A DNA stretch of 64,000 nucleotides from Lachnocurva sp029100405. GTDB lineage: Bacteria > Bacillota > Clostridia > Lachnospirales > Lachnospiraceae. The stretch covers positions 168,856-232,855 of the forward strand of contig JBJYZC010000002.1 of assembly GCA_046263755.1 (NCBI GenBank). The letters are read 5' to 3'. Below are positions 8,982-18,836 of the stretch, piece after piece. Each line of letters opens with the position of its first letter. The stretch's first letter is position 1. The notes below the pieces were generated by a model. That model did not search any database and was not told the origin of the DNA. It saw only the letters and a list, made by a program, of their open reading frames with translations. A program made the translations under genes and the position numbers.

Positions 8982-10817
8982 TTATGCTTCTACAGGCTCT
9001 TCCTTTTCGAAAAGTGCCTCGAATTCCTGACGGTTGATCTTCTCTTTTTCCATAAGAAGTTTTGCAGAGGCATGAAGGACATCCATATGGCTTTGAATCA
9101 GTTCTGTCGCCTTGGCATAACACTGGTCCATAATGGATTTCACTTCCTTGTCGATCTCGGTTGCAATTTCTTCACTATAGGGTTTGGTATGGGCCAGATC
9201 CTTACCGAGGAAGACTTCTTCGTCCTCTTCTTCATAACAGATGGTTCCGATATGATCCGACATACCATATTTCATGACCATATCTCTGGCCGTTCTGGTA
9301 GCCTGCTTAATATCATTGGAAGCACCGGTCGTAATATCGCCGAAGATCAACTGCTCGGCGATGCGGCCGCCCAGGGATACTTCGATATCCTCAAGCATCT
9401 TACTCCTGGTCAAAAACATCTCATCCTTTTCCGGAAGAGGCATGGTATATCCCGCAGCTCCCATTCCGGTCGGAATAATGGAAACCGAATAAACCGGTCC
9501 TACATCCGGCAGAAGATGGAAAAGGATCGCGTGTCCGGATTCATGATAAGCCGTGATCTTCTTTTCTTTCTCTGAAATGATGCGGCTCTTTTTCTCCGTT
9601 CCAAGACCCACCTTCACAAAGCTGGTCTTGATATCATCCATGGTGATATAATTCTTATTTTCTTCTGCCGCCCGAATGGCAGACTCGTTCAGGAGGTTTT
9701 CCAGGTCCGCTCCGGTAAAACCTGCTGTAGTCTGAGCGATCTGGGTCAGATCCACATCATCGCCCAGGGGTTTATTTTTCGAATGAACCAGAAGGATCTC
9801 TTCTCTCTCCCGGATATCCGGCCGTCCAACATAGACCTTCCTGTCGAATCGTCCCGGTCTCATAATGGCAGGATCCAGAATATCTACCCGGTTGGTTGCA
9901 GCTAAGACAATAATGCCGGTATTGACATCAAAACCGTCCATTTCCACCAGCATCTGGTTCAAAGTCTGCTCTCTCTCATCATGGGAGCCACCCAGGCCGG
10001 CGCCTCTCTTCCGGGCCACAGCATCAATTTCATCGATAAAAACGATGCAGGGAGCATTTTTCTTTGCTTCCGAAAAGAGATCTCTGACACGAGATGCACC
10101 GACTCCGACAAACATTTCCACAAAGTCCGATCCGGAAATCGAGAAGAAGGGGACGCCGGCTTCTCCTGCGATGGCCTTGGCCAGCATGGTCTTACCGGTT
10201 CCGGGAGGGCCGACAAGAAGCATGCCCTTGGGAATCCGCGCTCCGATCCGGGTATATTTGTCCGGATCCTTCAGGAAATCTACAACTTCCTTCATCTGTT
10301 CCTTTTCTTCATGCAGACCGGCAACATCATCAAAACGGACTTTGGAATCTTCCGGATGCGTTAATTTGGCATGACTTTTCCCGAAATTTGCCATCCGGCC
10401 GCCGGCTCCGTCGCCATTCATGGCGCGGGACTGCATACTGCTAAGCAGGACAAGGAAAAGTACAATAAAGACGCCCGTTAAAATTGTCGGAAGGAGAATG
10501 CTAAGCCAGTTATTATCCTTAACATCCTGTATCTGGTAGGAAATACCGGCATCATCCAGCATTGCCTCTGCTTCTTTCACATCGGAGACATAATAGATCC
10601 GGCTGTCTTTGGAATCCGATGTCTCATATGAAACAGCTCCGGTAGGCACAGCCTCATTCTGCCGGACTTCCACAGAAACCATATTGTCGCTTTTCAGATC
10701 CTTCTCAAAGGCCGATTTACTGATGCCCGCCGTACGTCTCGCAGAAGAGGCAAACCAAACAGCAGCCAAAAGAACAAGGAAGAGGATGTAGATTCCCCAG
10801 CTTCTTCTCTGATTCAA
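8982..10817 (-). CDS. ftsH: ATP-dependent zinc metalloprotease FtsH
   Basis: Membrane-anchored AAA+ protease that degrades misfolded membrane and short-lived proteins. Two membrane segments (about 7-26 and 104-126) flank a small extracytoplasmic domain. The AAA module has Walker A GPPGTGKT (203-210), Walker [11 protein letters not shown] and a second region of homology ending in PGRFDR. The zinc site is HESGH (425-429). Length 611 fits Gram-positive FtsH. The C-terminal tail is short (EEPVEA). It is the last gene of the rqcP-divIC-tilS-hpt-ftsH run, 32 bp after hpt, as in Bacillus. Confidence 0.97.
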   Translation of the reverse strand: MNQRRSWGIYILFLVLLAAVWFASSARRTAGISKSAFEKDLKSDNMVSVEVRQNEAVPTGAVSYETSDSKDSRIYYVSDVKEAEAMLDDAGISYQIQDVKDNNWLSILLPTILTGVFIVLFLVLLSSMQSRAMNGDGAGGRMANFGKSHAKLTHPEDSKVRFDDVAGLHEEKEQMKEVVDFLKDPDKYTRIGARIPKGMLLVGPPGTGKTMLAKAIAGEAGVPFFSISGSDFVEMFVGVGASRVRDLFSEAKKNAPCIVFIDEIDAVARKRGAGLGGSHDEREQTLNQMLVEMDGFDVNTGIIVLAATNRVDILDPAIMRPGRFDRKVYVGRPDIREREEILLVHSKNKPLGDDVDLTQIAQTTAGFTGADLENLLNESAIRAAEENKNYITMDDIKTSFVKVGLGTEKKSRIISEKEKKITAYHESGHAILFHLLPDVGPVYSVSIIPTGMGAAGYTMPLPEKDEMFLTRSKMLEDIEVSLGGRIAEQLIFGDITTGASNDIKQATRTARDMVMKYGMSDHIGTICYEEEDEEVFLGKDLAHTKPYSEEIATEIDKEVKSIMDQCYAKATELIQSHMDVLHASAKLLMEKEKINRQEFEALFEKEEPVEA

Positions 10818-10849
10818 TGTCTTTCTCCCATTCTAATTCAATTGTCATC

Positions 10850-11377
10850 TCAGTCATCCAGGTTCAAGACACCGATATAAGGCAGATTCCGGTATCTCTG
10901 GTCATAGTCCAGACCATAACCCACAACAAATTCGTCCGGAATGGTAAAGCCCGTATAATCCACATGGACATCGACTTCTCTCCGATCCGGCTTATCCAGC
11001 ATGGCAGCCAGGCGAACACTCTTCGCACCCTTTTCCGTAAAATACTTGAGCAGGAAGGACAAGGTATTGCCACTATCAATGATATCCTCGGCAATCAGCA
11101 CATTCTTTCCCGTAACATCCGTATCCAGTTCCTTGGTGACCTTTACTTCACCGGAAGACACGGTTCCGCTGCCATAAGAGCTGGTGGCCATGAAATCGAT
11201 CACCACCGGGACCATAATTCTCTTTGCAAGTTCCGTACAGAAGAAAGCCGCCCCTTTCAGGACACCGACAAGAAGGATCTCCTCGCCTTTATAATCCTCA
11301 CTGATTTGTGCGCCAAGCTCACGGATCCTTTTGTCCAAGTCCTCTTCCGAAAGCATCACACTAATTTTCTCACTCAT
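10850..11377 (-). CDS. hpt: Hypoxanthine phosphoribosyltransferase
   Basis: Purine-salvage enzyme converting hypoxanthine or guanine plus PRPP to IMP or GMP. The PRPP-binding motif LIAEDIIDSGNTL is clear, and the loop region (DFMATSSYGSGT) matches the family. The ATG at 11377 is chosen over an upstream TTG because AAAGG sits 7 bases before it and it overlaps the tilS stop as ATGA. 175 residues, the usual length. The tilS-hpt-ftsH order is conserved in Firmicutes. Confidence 0.95.
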   Translation of the reverse strand: MSEKISVMLSEEDLDKRIRELGAQISEDYKGEEILLVGVLKGAAFFCTELAKRIMVPVVIDFMATSSYGSGTVSSGEVKVTKELDTDVTGKNVLIAEDIIDSGNTLSFLLKYFTEKGAKSVRLAAMLDKPDRREVDVHVDYTGFTIPDEFVVGYGLDYDQRYRNLPYIGVLNLDD

Positions 11378-12921
11378 GAATCTGCCTTTCTCCAACTGAT
11401 TCTAAATACTGATTTCGTATCCTCTCTGATCCAGACATCCGAAGCCAGGCGAAGCCCCATCACAAGAAGAACGTCCGACCCGCTGCAAAGAAGGGGGATC
11501 CTGTCCCTCTCCTCCTTTGGAATCTTCTGATCAATGAGGAAGTCCTTCAATTTCCGATGCCCGCCCGATGCCGAAAGTGAGATCCGATCTCCCGCCATTC
11601 GGCTCCGAATTCTTAGATTGTCACTAATCATATCATAATCCAAGTCATTCGTATAGGTCGCTGTCTCCCGAATCTTTTGATCCACCGGACCCGGTTTTCT
11701 CTCCCTGAGACTGATTTTAAGCCTTCCCCCTGCCAGTAGAAACTCCCTGGTCTCTCCGACTGACAGCTTGGGAAGAAGAAGGCTCTCATTGGGACCCAGC
11801 CATGGTTTATCTTTCCCCTGAGGAAATATAGACCCGTCCGATCTTTTCCTGAGGTAGAGCAGACTTCCCTCCGCCTGAAGGTAATAGCCCTTGGGTAGAA
11901 GCCAGGTACGATTGCCTTTGGTCTCAGCCAGTTCCAGAGCCTTTCTGATATGGGTTCTTCCGACATCCCTGCCGCTTCCTGCCATATAAGTCCGAAACCA
12001 GAAAAGAAGGACCTCTTGTTTTAAGCTATCCGAATCCAGAGCCATAAGACGCTTTCGAAAAAGCGGCGGGATCCTGGCTTGATTCGCAAGCGGGATTTCC
12101 GCCGGCTGCAGATCCTTCCTATCTTCCAGGCGCTCTTTTCGATAAATAGCTGCCTCTTCTTTTTCCCGGATCTCCTGTTCAAAGATCCGGCTCTGCTCTC
12201 TCATCAGCCCTGCGGTCTGACTGATATGAAGGGCAGCTTTCTCATTAATGGAAGAAAGGAGAGGCATCACCTCGCGGCGGATCAAATTTCTCGGGATCGA
12301 GGTGTCCAGATTGGTGCGATCTGTCCGATAGGACTGATCCTTATCTTTGAGATAGGCTTCGATCTCCTTACGGCTTACGCAGAGCATAGGCCGGATGACA
12401 GAACCGGAAAGCGGTTTCAGGCCACACAGACCTCTCCAACCGGTTCCACGGACCAGCTGGAGGAGAAGGGTCTCCGCATTGTCATCCAGGTGATGGGCAA
12501 CCGCGATCCGGCAGGATCCGGTTTCTTTCAGTAAAGTATCAGCTGCCTTGTAGAAGGCCTGATAGCGAAGCTCCCTGGCCGCCTCCTCCAGAGACTTTTT
12601 CTTTTCTTTCGCATAAGAGAGACAATCCACTGAATAAACGGACAAAGGCACAGAAAGAGCCTGACAGAGTCTCTCTACAAAGGCCTGATCCTGCCGGCTC
12701 TCTTCACCACGAATCCCATGTTCCACATGCACCGCATAAAGCTTGAGATGCTCTTCCTCTTTCAAGGCGCAAAGGATCCGAAGAAGGGCAACCGAATCCG
12801 CTCCTCCGGATACTGCAGCAAGAACCGTCCGATGACTGCTATCCAAAAGGTCTTCCTCTCGGATATAGTCTCTGACCCTTTGTTCCAGTGGATGAAGGAT
12901 AGAAAGACCTGCCGCCATCAC
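11374..12921 (-). CDS. tilS: tRNA(Ile)-lysidine synthase
   Basis: Modifies C34 of the minor tRNA-Ile(CAU) to lysidine using ATP and lysine. N-terminal PP-loop with SGGADS (about 38-43), followed by the TilS-specific linker and the C-terminal TilS domain (about residues 400-510). The reading frame can start at GTG 12921, which overlaps the divIC stop as GTGA, or at ATG 12918. GGAG lies 5 and 8 bases upstream respectively, so the ATG may be the real start. Length 514-515 is at the upper end for the family. Confidence 0.92.
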   Translation of the reverse strand: MMAAGLSILHPLEQRVRDYIREEDLLDSSHRTVLAAVSGGADSVALLRILCALKEEEHLKLYAVHVEHGIRGEESRQDQAFVERLCQALSVPLSVYSVDCLSYAKEKKKSLEEAARELRYQAFYKAADTLLKETGSCRIAVAHHLDDNAETLLLQLVRGTGWRGLCGLKPLSGSVIRPMLCVSRKEIEAYLKDKDQSYRTDRTNLDTSIPRNLIRREVMPLLSSINEKAALHISQTAGLMREQSRIFEQEIREKEEAAIYRKERLEDRKDLQPAEIPLANQARIPPLFRKRLMALDSDSLKQEVLLFWFRTYMAGSGRDVGRTHIRKALELAETKGNRTWLLPKGYYLQAEGSLLYLRKRSDGSIFPQGKDKPWLGPNESLLLPKLSVGETREFLLAGGRLKISLRERKPGPVDQKIRETATYTNDLDYDMISDNLRIRSRMAGDRISLSASGGHRKLKDFLIDQKIPKEERDRIPLLCSGSDVLLVMGLRLASDVWIREDTKSVFRISWRKADS

Positions 12922-13238
12922 TTCTTCTCCCGGAAAATGATTTCATTCTCATGGAGCATTCCAAGTTTGCTCTTGGCCGTATCTTCTACGTATTCCGATG
13001 ATTTCGTATAAGCCTCATAGCCTTTCAAAGCCTTGGATTCTTCCTTGAGATCTGCCTTCTCTGCCTGCAGGGCAGCCTCCTTGTTCTCATAGAATTGTTT
13101 TTTCTTATAGAGGGAGACCATCTGAATGGTCAGGACAAAAGCCAGAAAGACTGCCGTGATATAGGTAAAAAGTCTGGCAGCCCTCCGTCTTCTCTTCTGC
13201 TTTTTCACAAGCTTATTTGTATTCGGTCCTTCTGACAT
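12918..13238 (-). CDS. divIC: Septum formation initiator, DivIC/FtsB family
   Basis: Small bitopic division protein of 106 residues. A basic N-terminus (KKQKRRRRAAR) leads into one membrane segment (LFTYITAVFLAFVLTIQMV) and an extracellular coiled coil (KKKQFYENKEAALQAEK), then a conserved end (YVEDTAKSKLGMLHENEIIF). DivIC partners FtsL and DivIB in the divisome. The start at 13238 has GAGG 8 bases upstream; the longer frame has no site and would overlap rqcP. Its position after rqcP and before tilS matches Bacillus synteny with the sporulation genes missing. Confidence 0.9.
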   Translation of the reverse strand: MSEGPNTNKLVKKQKRRRRAARLFTYITAVFLAFVLTIQMVSLYKKKQFYENKEAALQAEKADLKEESKALKGYEAYTKSSEYVEDTAKSKLGMLHENEIIFREKK

Positions 13239-13323
13239 ATTCCAATCCTCTAAAAACAAAGTACAAGATCTTCTCCAGCCGGCAGGATTCTTTGCCACCA
13301 AAGAAAATCCCCGATCCATCAGT

Positions 13324-13587
13324 TCAAAGATAGCGGAACATTTTCTCTGCATCTTCCTTCCGGATCGATTCTTTCACATCCAGAACTTCCGCCTTTACTG
13401 TCTTATTTCCGAATGCGATCTCTATGGTGTCACCCGGCTTCACCTGAACCGATGCCTTGGCCGGTCTGCCATTGACCTGTACTCTTCCGGCATCGCAGGC
13501 TTCATTTGCCACGGTTCTTCTCTTGATGATCCTTGAAATTTTCAAGAATTTATCAAGCCGCATGGTTTTGTTTGCTTCCTCTGCCAT
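13324..13587 (-). CDS. rqcP: S4-domain RNA-binding protein RqcP (YabO / Hsp15 family)
   Basis: 87-residue S4-domain protein (MRLDKFLKISRIIKRRTVANEACDAGRVQVNG). In Bacillus the orthologue RqcP binds obstructed 50S subunits and, with RqcH, drives C-terminal alanine tailing of stalled peptides. The start at 13587 has GAGG 6 bases upstream. It follows hup but is separated from it by a terminator. Downstream comes divIC directly, without yabP and yabQ. Confidence 0.88.
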   Translation of the reverse strand: MAEEANKTMRLDKFLKISRIIKRRTVANEACDAGRVQVNGRPAKASVQVKPGDTIEIAFGNKTVKAEVLDVKESIRKEDAEKMFRYL

Positions 13588-13612
13588 CGATTTCCTCTCT
13601 TTCCTCCGAATA

Positions 13613-13646
13613 AAAATCAGGCCCAAAGGGAATCCCCTTGGGCCTG
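13613..13646 (-). terminator. Terminator of hup
   Basis: Stem CAGGCCCAA-GGG / CCC-TTTGGGCCTG (13618-13646), then ATTTTTATT on the minus strand. It limits read-through from the highly expressed hup gene into rqcP. Confidence 0.8.
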
Positions 13647-13671
13647 TCCGTTGACTCTCTTTGAAAAGGAA

Positions 13672-13947
13672 TTAACCGTTAACGATATCCTTCAGAGCCT
13701 TTCCTGCCTTGAACTTCGGAGCCTTGGATGCAGGAATCTTCATCTCATCTCCAGTCTGGGGATTACGTCCGGTACGAGCTGCTCTCTCAGATACTTCAAA
13801 GGTGCCGAAGCCAACCAGCTGGATCTTCTCACCCTTCTTCAGCTCATCTGCAACAACATCTGTAAATGCCTTCAGTGCATTCTCAGCGTCCTTCTTGGAA
13901 AGCTCAGCCTTCTCAGCAATTGCTGCAACTAATTCAGACTTATTCAT
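13672..13947 (-). CDS. hup: DNA-binding protein HU
   Basis: 91-residue nucleoid protein with the HU start ([22 protein letters not shown]) and the DNA-wrapping arm ([32 protein letters not shown]). Homodimer that bends DNA. It has its own consensus promoter and terminator, as expected for an abundant protein. The start is preceded by AGGAGG. Confidence 0.97.
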   Translation of the reverse strand: MNKSELVAAIAEKAELSKKDAENALKAFTDVVADELKKGEKIQLVGFGTFEVSERAARTGRNPQTGDEMKIPASKAPKFKAGKALKDIVNG

Positions 13948-14019
13948 TTTTACTTCCTCCTATTTTCAATAGTAATTCGATATTTCCGCAGTAGCCTCCG
14001 CGGTTTAACCTCTTATCTA

Positions 14020-14048
14020 CTTATAATGGTTTCCCTTCCGATTGTCAA
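14020..14048 (-). promoter_or_regulatory. hup promoter
   Basis: Minus strand TTGACA (14043-14048), 17-base spacer, TATAAG (14020-14025): nearly perfect consensus. The leader (about 70 bases) contains the short inverted repeat CCGC...GCGG before AGGAGG. Confidence 0.85.
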
Positions 14049-14066
14049 GAAAAGTAGGCCCAAAAG

Positions 14067-15803
14067 TCAGATTAAAGGCTGAACCAGGGCATCCAGGGCC
14101 TCTTTCATGTCCTTTTCCTGTTTCTCGGCATCGTCCATGGAACTGCCACGGACTCCGAAATAGAACTTGATCTTGGGCTCGGTACCGGACGGGCGAACGC
14201 AGACCCATGCCGCATCCGAAAGTTCATAGTAGAGAACATTGGATTTTGGAAGACCGGTAGCTGTCACTTCATTGCTGGAAAGATCCAGAATGGTATCCTT
14301 CTCATAATCGCGGATCTTCTCTACCTTGTAAGGGCCGATGGCTGCAGGCGCATTGTTTCGGAGTTCTTCCATGATCTTTCCGATCTTCTCAATGCCTTCC
14401 TTGCCGGCAAGGGTTACAGAGCTGACCTCATCACGATAATAGCCGTACTTCTCATACATCTCCAGCATAGCATCCCAGAGGGTCATATTTCTGGTCTTGT
14501 AATATGCTGCAGCTTCACAGAGAACCATAGATGCAGCAACGGCATCCTTATCTCTTGCATAGGTTCCCGGCAGACAGCCGTAGCTCTCCTCCATACCGAA
14601 GAGATAGGTTCCCTTTCCGCTGCGCTCGAACTCCAGGATCTTCTGTCCGATCCACTTGAATCCGGTCAGAACTTCGATCAGCTGAACGTGGAAGTCCGCT
14701 GCAATGGCATCTGCCATATTGGTCGTAACAATGGACCGGATAAAAGCTCCGTCCTCCGGAAGTTTTCCATTCACAGCCAGCTTCTGGCTTAAGATATAAT
14801 AGCCGATCAGGCAGCCGGACATATTTCCGGTCAAGGCATGATATTCACCGGTCTTTGAATCCAGGACATGAACACCCAGACGATCCGCATCCGGATCCGT
14901 AGCAAGGATCAGGTCAGCGCCGATCTCCTTTGCCATCTTTTCTCCCAGAACAAAGGCCTCGGGATTCTCCGGGTTGGGGTAAGAAACAGAAGGGAAGTCT
15001 CCGTCCGGCTTTTCCTGTTCCGGTACGACATAGACATTCGGGAAGCCAAGTTCCTTTAACACTCTTCTGACGGGAATATTTCCTGTGCCATGGAGCGGAT
15101 TGTAGACGATCTTAATGTCTTTTCCGACCTTGTCAATGCAATCCTGATGAATGACAACAGAACGGACTTCCTTGTCATAGGCATTATCTACATCCTCACC
15201 AATCGTGATATAAAGGCCGGCATCCTCTGCCGCCTTCTTCCCCATGGTCTTTACTGCACTGAAATCCCTGACTGCCCGGACTTCATCCATGATTCCGGTG
15301 TCATGTGGCGGTGTGATCTGTGCACCATCTTCCCAGTAGACCTTATAACCGTTGTATTCCTTCGGATTATGGCTGGCAGTAATATTGATACCGGCCGCTG
15401 CCTTCAGATAACGGACAGCAAAGGACAGAACCGGTGTCGGACGAAGGGACTCGAAAACATAGGCCTTGATTCCATTTGCTGCAAGGCAGAGCGCTGCTTC
15501 ATCCGCGAATTCCGGCGACATATGACGGGAATCATAGGAAATTGCGACACCCTGTCCTGCCTTTCCAACCTTATTGATATAGTTGGCCAGGCCCTGGGTA
15601 GCCTTTCGCACCGTGTAAATATTCATACGGTTGGTACCTGCGCCGATGACGCCGCGGAGACCTGCCGTACCGAATTCCAGATCCCGGTAAAAACGATCTT
15701 CGATCTCCTTTTCATCACCGGCGATCCCTCTGAGTTCCTCCTTCGTCTTTTCATCGAAGTAAGGATCATTCAGCCACTCATTATAAGTTTCTTTATAGCC
15801 CAT
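14067..15803 (-). CDS. pgcA: Alpha-phosphoglucomutase / phosphohexomutase
   Basis: Interconverts glucose-1-phosphate and glucose-6-phosphate, feeding the glycogen genes at 30.6-33 kb and cell-wall sugar nucleotides. Catalytic phosphoserine loop TASHNPKEYNGYK, metal loop DPDADRLG, sugar-binding GMEESYG and phosphate-binding RPSGTEPKIKFY are all present. The start at 15803 has AGGAGG 5 bases upstream, giving 578 residues, the PgcA size (about 580). The symbol rests on length and motif similarity; phosphomannomutase activity cannot be excluded. Confidence 0.9.
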   Translation of the reverse strand: MGYKETYNEWLNDPYFDEKTKEELRGIAGDEKEIEDRFYRDLEFGTAGLRGVIGAGTNRMNIYTVRKATQGLANYINKVGKAGQGVAISYDSRHMSPEFADEAALCLAANGIKAYVFESLRPTPVLSFAVRYLKAAAGINITASHNPKEYNGYKVYWEDGAQITPPHDTGIMDEVRAVRDFSAVKTMGKKAAEDAGLYITIGEDVDNAYDKEVRSVVIHQDCIDKVGKDIKIVYNPLHGTGNIPVRRVLKELGFPNVYVVPEQEKPDGDFPSVSYPNPENPEAFVLGEKMAKEIGADLILATDPDADRLGVHVLDSKTGEYHALTGNMSGCLIGYYILSQKLAVNGKLPEDGAFIRSIVTTNMADAIAADFHVQLIEVLTGFKWIGQKILEFERSGKGTYLFGMEESYGCLPGTYARDKDAVAASMVLCEAAAYYKTRNMTLWDAMLEMYEKYGYYRDEVSSVTLAGKEGIEKIGKIMEELRNNAPAAIGPYKVEKIRDYEKDTILDLSSNEVTATGLPKSNVLYYELSDAAWVCVRPSGTEPKIKFYFGVRGSSMDDAEKQEKDMKEALDALVQPLI

Positions 15804-15912
15804 AATTCCCTCCTGAATGTAGTTTATGAACAAATAAAGCCATGAAGTCTGCAGGCTCTTTAAAAAAAAGACGATTCCGCAAGCTTCAGCAGTTTTATCT
15901 TACCACACCGTA

Positions 15913-17259
15913 TTAGAAAGATGTATCTTTTTCCATCCATCTTGCAGCAATTTCAAGCAGTTTTTCTCTCTCATTCAGAGTCGGATCCCCGAGGACCAGG
16001 TTCAAAAGTTCCCGTAAGACCTGCCCGACCGCTTTTCCCTGAGGAATGCCAAGCTCCAGAAGGTCTTTTCCGGTGACCTTCAAGTCCTTTACCGATAAAG
16101 GATCCCCTCTCTCCAGGATCTGATGAAAGGCCTCTTCCAGATGGTCAATATAGGCCAGTTTCTCTTCCCTCTTATAAGTGCTTTGTCCTAAGGTATCCGC
16201 CCGCTTCAGAAGGAGGAGATCCGGGAAAGCTTCTTTTGTGACATGAGATATGAGAAGACGGATCTTTTTGTCTTTGAGCTTCGGCCTCTCATCATGCCAG
16301 CGGATGAGATTCACCACTTTTTTGATGGTTTCATTATCATAACGAAGTCTTTTTAAGATTTTCCCGGCGTCCACAGCGCCCATTGCCGGATGACCGTCAA
16401 AATGTGAGACCCCGGCCTGATCGATCCTCTCGCAGGCCGGCTTATCTACATCATGCAGAAGGGCTGCCAGGCGGAGGTAATCTTTCCCCGGGATATTTCT
16501 CATCACTTCGATCGTATGCCCGGCCACATTGTAACAATGGTGAACGGTATGCTGTTCGGTTTCCTCCATGGCTTTCCATTCCGGGAGAAAGACAGAGAGC
16601 AGGCCGGTCTCGTAGAAGTCCCGGATCCTTTCCGGGTGATCGGAGGTAATGGTCTTCTCAAATTCATCCCGGATCCGTTCCATACTGACCTTAGACAGAG
16701 TCGGTGCCAGATCCCGGATCGCCCGGTAGGTCTCCTCTTCGATTCGAAAATCAAAACGCGCCGCAAAACGGATGGCTCGCATCATACGGAGAGCATCCTC
16801 TGAGAAACGTCTTTCGGGGTCTCCGACACAGCGGATCAAGCCGTCTGCCAGGTCCTTCTGACCATCAAAAGCATCTACAAGACCCGTTGAAGGATTGTAG
16901 GCCATGGCATTGATGGTAAAATCCCTTCGTTTCAGATCCTCGAGGAGACTCGGTGTAAAAGTGACCTGCTCCGGATGCCGGCCATCCTTATAGACGCCGT
17001 CCAGCCGATAGGTCGTCACTTCGTAGCCGACGTGATCGATCATGACCGTAACCGTCCCATGTTGAATCCCGGTATCGATCGTCTTCGGGAAGATTTCCTT
17101 GACTTCTTCCGGCCTTGCCGAAGTCGTGATATCCCAGTCCTTGGGCACTTTCCCCAGAAAGCAGTCACGGACACAGCCGCCTACTGCGTAGGCTTCGTGT
17201 CCGTGCTCTTCCAGCTTTCTTATGATATTTGTAACACTAAGAGGCAATTTCATTTCCAT
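15913..17259 (-). CDS. cca: CCA-adding tRNA nucleotidyltransferase with HD domain
   Basis: Builds or repairs the 3' CCA of tRNAs, needed here because the tRNA genes in the window lack encoded CCA. Head domain with GGCVRDCFLG and the metal pair DWD, then the RRDFTINAMAYNP motif, the RNA-binding body, and an HD domain (LLHDVDKP). The ATG at 17259 is used; an in-frame TTG at 17265 sits 7 bases after AGGAG and may be the actual start. It begins 21 bp after the proS stop, so the two form one operon. Confidence 0.93.
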   Translation of the reverse strand: MEMKLPLSVTNIIRKLEEHGHEAYAVGGCVRDCFLGKVPKDWDITTSARPEEVKEIFPKTIDTGIQHGTVTVMIDHVGYEVTTYRLDGVYKDGRHPEQVTFTPSLLEDLKRRDFTINAMAYNPSTGLVDAFDGQKDLADGLIRCVGDPERRFSEDALRMMRAIRFAARFDFRIEEETYRAIRDLAPTLSKVSMERIRDEFEKTITSDHPERIRDFYETGLLSVFLPEWKAMEETEQHTVHHCYNVAGHTIEVMRNIPGKDYLRLAALLHDVDKPACERIDQAGVSHFDGHPAMGAVDAGKILKRLRYDNETIKKVVNLIRWHDERPKLKDKKIRLLISHVTKEAFPDLLLLKRADTLGQSTYKREEKLAYIDHLEEAFHQILERGDPLSVKDLKVTGKDLLELGIPQGKAVGQVLRELLNLVLGDPTLNEREKLLEIAARWMEKDTSF

Positions 17260-17279
17260 AAGCAAAGCGATACTCCTGA

Positions 17280-18710
17280 TCAATAAGCCTTTGCCCAGAT
17301 GACCATCTTCTTTGCCGGCTTTCCGCAGCAGACGCATTTTCCGGACAGATTCTTCTGAACAAAAGGAATGCAGCGGCTGGTAACGCCCAGGTCTTCCTTG
17401 ATCTTGTCCTCACAAGAGCGGTCACCGCACCACATGGCCTCTACAAAGCCAAGCTTGTTCTCAAAATGATTCTTGAATTCCTCGGTTGTCCTGGCTTCAT
17501 AGGTCATTTCATCCATATGGGCCTTAGCCTTTGCCAGCATATCCTTTTGAATGGTCTCCAGAAGGTCCGAAACCGTCTTTTCGAGGCCGTCTAAGGGTGC
17601 CTCGATCTTCTCCAGGGTATCTCTTCTGGAGATCATGCACTTTCCGGCCTCAATGTCTCTGGGTCCGATCTCGATCCTTAAAGGAATGCCTCTCATTTCC
17701 TGCTCGGCGAATTTGAATCCCGGGCTCTTGTCGCTGTCATCCACCTTGACTTTGAAATTCGACAAAAGGTCGCGGATCTCATAGGCTTTCTCTAACACGC
17801 CTTCCTTCCTCTGCTGGATAGGCACGATATCTACCTGAATCGGTGCAATATGAGGCGGGATGACAAGTCCCCGGTTGTCTCCGTGAACCATGATCATAGC
17901 ACCGATCATACGGGTCGTCGTTCCCCAGGAAGTCTGCCATACGTACTTCAGCTTATTATCCTTATCAGTAAAGGTGATGTCATAAGCCTGGCTGAACTTC
18001 TGACCGAAGAAATGACTGGTTCCGGACTGCAGGGCACGACCATCATGCATCAAAGCCTCTACCGTATAAGTTGCCTCTGCACCGGCGAACTTCTCCTTCT
18101 CGGTCTTCTGTCCCTTAATGGTCGGAATTGCCATCTCCTCTGCCAGGAAATCCGCATAGAGATTCAGCATGTCCTGGGTTCTCTCTTCTGCCTCTTCCCT
18201 GGTGGCATGGATGGTATGGCCTTCCTGCCAGAGGAATTCACGGGAACGTAAGAAAGGACGGGTCTCCTTCTCCCAGCGGACAACGGAACACCACTGGTTA
18301 TAAAGCCGGGGCAGATCCCGGTAAGAGTGAACATCGTCTTTATAGAAATCCGAGAAAACCGTCTCAGAGGTCGGGCGGATGGCCAGACGCTCGGTCAGAG
18401 GCTCGGTACCGCCTGCTGTAACCCAGGCTACTTCCGGTGCAAAGCCGTTGACCAGTTCTCCTTCCTTGGCAAGAAGGCTTTCAGGGATCAGAAGAGGCAT
18501 GTAAACATTCTCCACGCCGGTCTTCTTAAAACGGTCATCCAAAAGCTTCTGCATATTCTCCCAGATTGCATAACCGTAAGGTTTGATCACCATGAATCCC
18601 TTGATATGGGAATAGGCAATCAGGTCCGCCTTGATGCAGACATCGGTATACCACTGGGTGAAATCTTCATCCATGGAAGTAATCTCTGCCACGAGTTTTT
18701 TCTCAGCCAT
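17280..18710 (-). CDS. proS: Prolyl-tRNA synthetase, archaeal/eukaryotic type (ProS type 3)
   Basis: Charges tRNA-Pro. Class II motifs are visible: RPTSETVFSDFY, motif 2 RWEKETRPFLRSREF and motif 3 GTTTRMIGAM. The 476-residue protein lacks the inserted editing domain of bacterial-type ProS and has the archaeal-type C-terminal zinc-like domain (CGDRSC, then CVCCGK) ending in the family's Tyr (KAY). First gene of an operon with cca, with no T-box in its leader of about 75 bases. Confidence 0.95.
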   Translation of the reverse strand: MAEKKLVAEITSMDEDFTQWYTDVCIKADLIAYSHIKGFMVIKPYGYAIWENMQKLLDDRFKKTGVENVYMPLLIPESLLAKEGELVNGFAPEVAWVTAGGTEPLTERLAIRPTSETVFSDFYKDDVHSYRDLPRLYNQWCSVVRWEKETRPFLRSREFLWQEGHTIHATREEAEERTQDMLNLYADFLAEEMAIPTIKGQKTEKEKFAGAEATYTVEALMHDGRALQSGTSHFFGQKFSQAYDITFTDKDNKLKYVWQTSWGTTTRMIGAMIMVHGDNRGLVIPPHIAPIQVDIVPIQQRKEGVLEKAYEIRDLLSNFKVKVDDSDKSPGFKFAEQEMRGIPLRIEIGPRDIEAGKCMISRRDTLEKIEAPLDGLEKTVSDLLETIQKDMLAKAKAHMDEMTYEARTTEEFKNHFENKLGFVEAMWCGDRSCEDKIKEDLGVTSRCIPFVQKNLSGKCVCCGKPAKKMVIWAKAY

Positions 18711-18789
18711 GATCTCCCTCTCTCCTCTGAAATACAGGTTTCTAAATTTTCTTTCTGATCTGTCTCACGAATATAAGACTAGCTTATCT

Positions 18790-18818
18790 ATTTTAGAAAG
18801 CTTTCTTTTCCTTGTCAA
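18790..18818 (-). promoter_or_regulatory. proS-cca promoter
   Basis: Minus strand TTGACA (18813-18818), 17-base spacer, TAAAAT (18790-18795), about 19 bases after the end of the pseudouridine synthase gene. Confidence 0.75.
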
Positions 18819-18836
18819 TCCCCAGCCGCTCCCGTC

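Noticed and set aside
18711..18790. T-box leader for proS
   Set aside because: The leader is only about 75 bases and has no T-box sequence or specifier stem.
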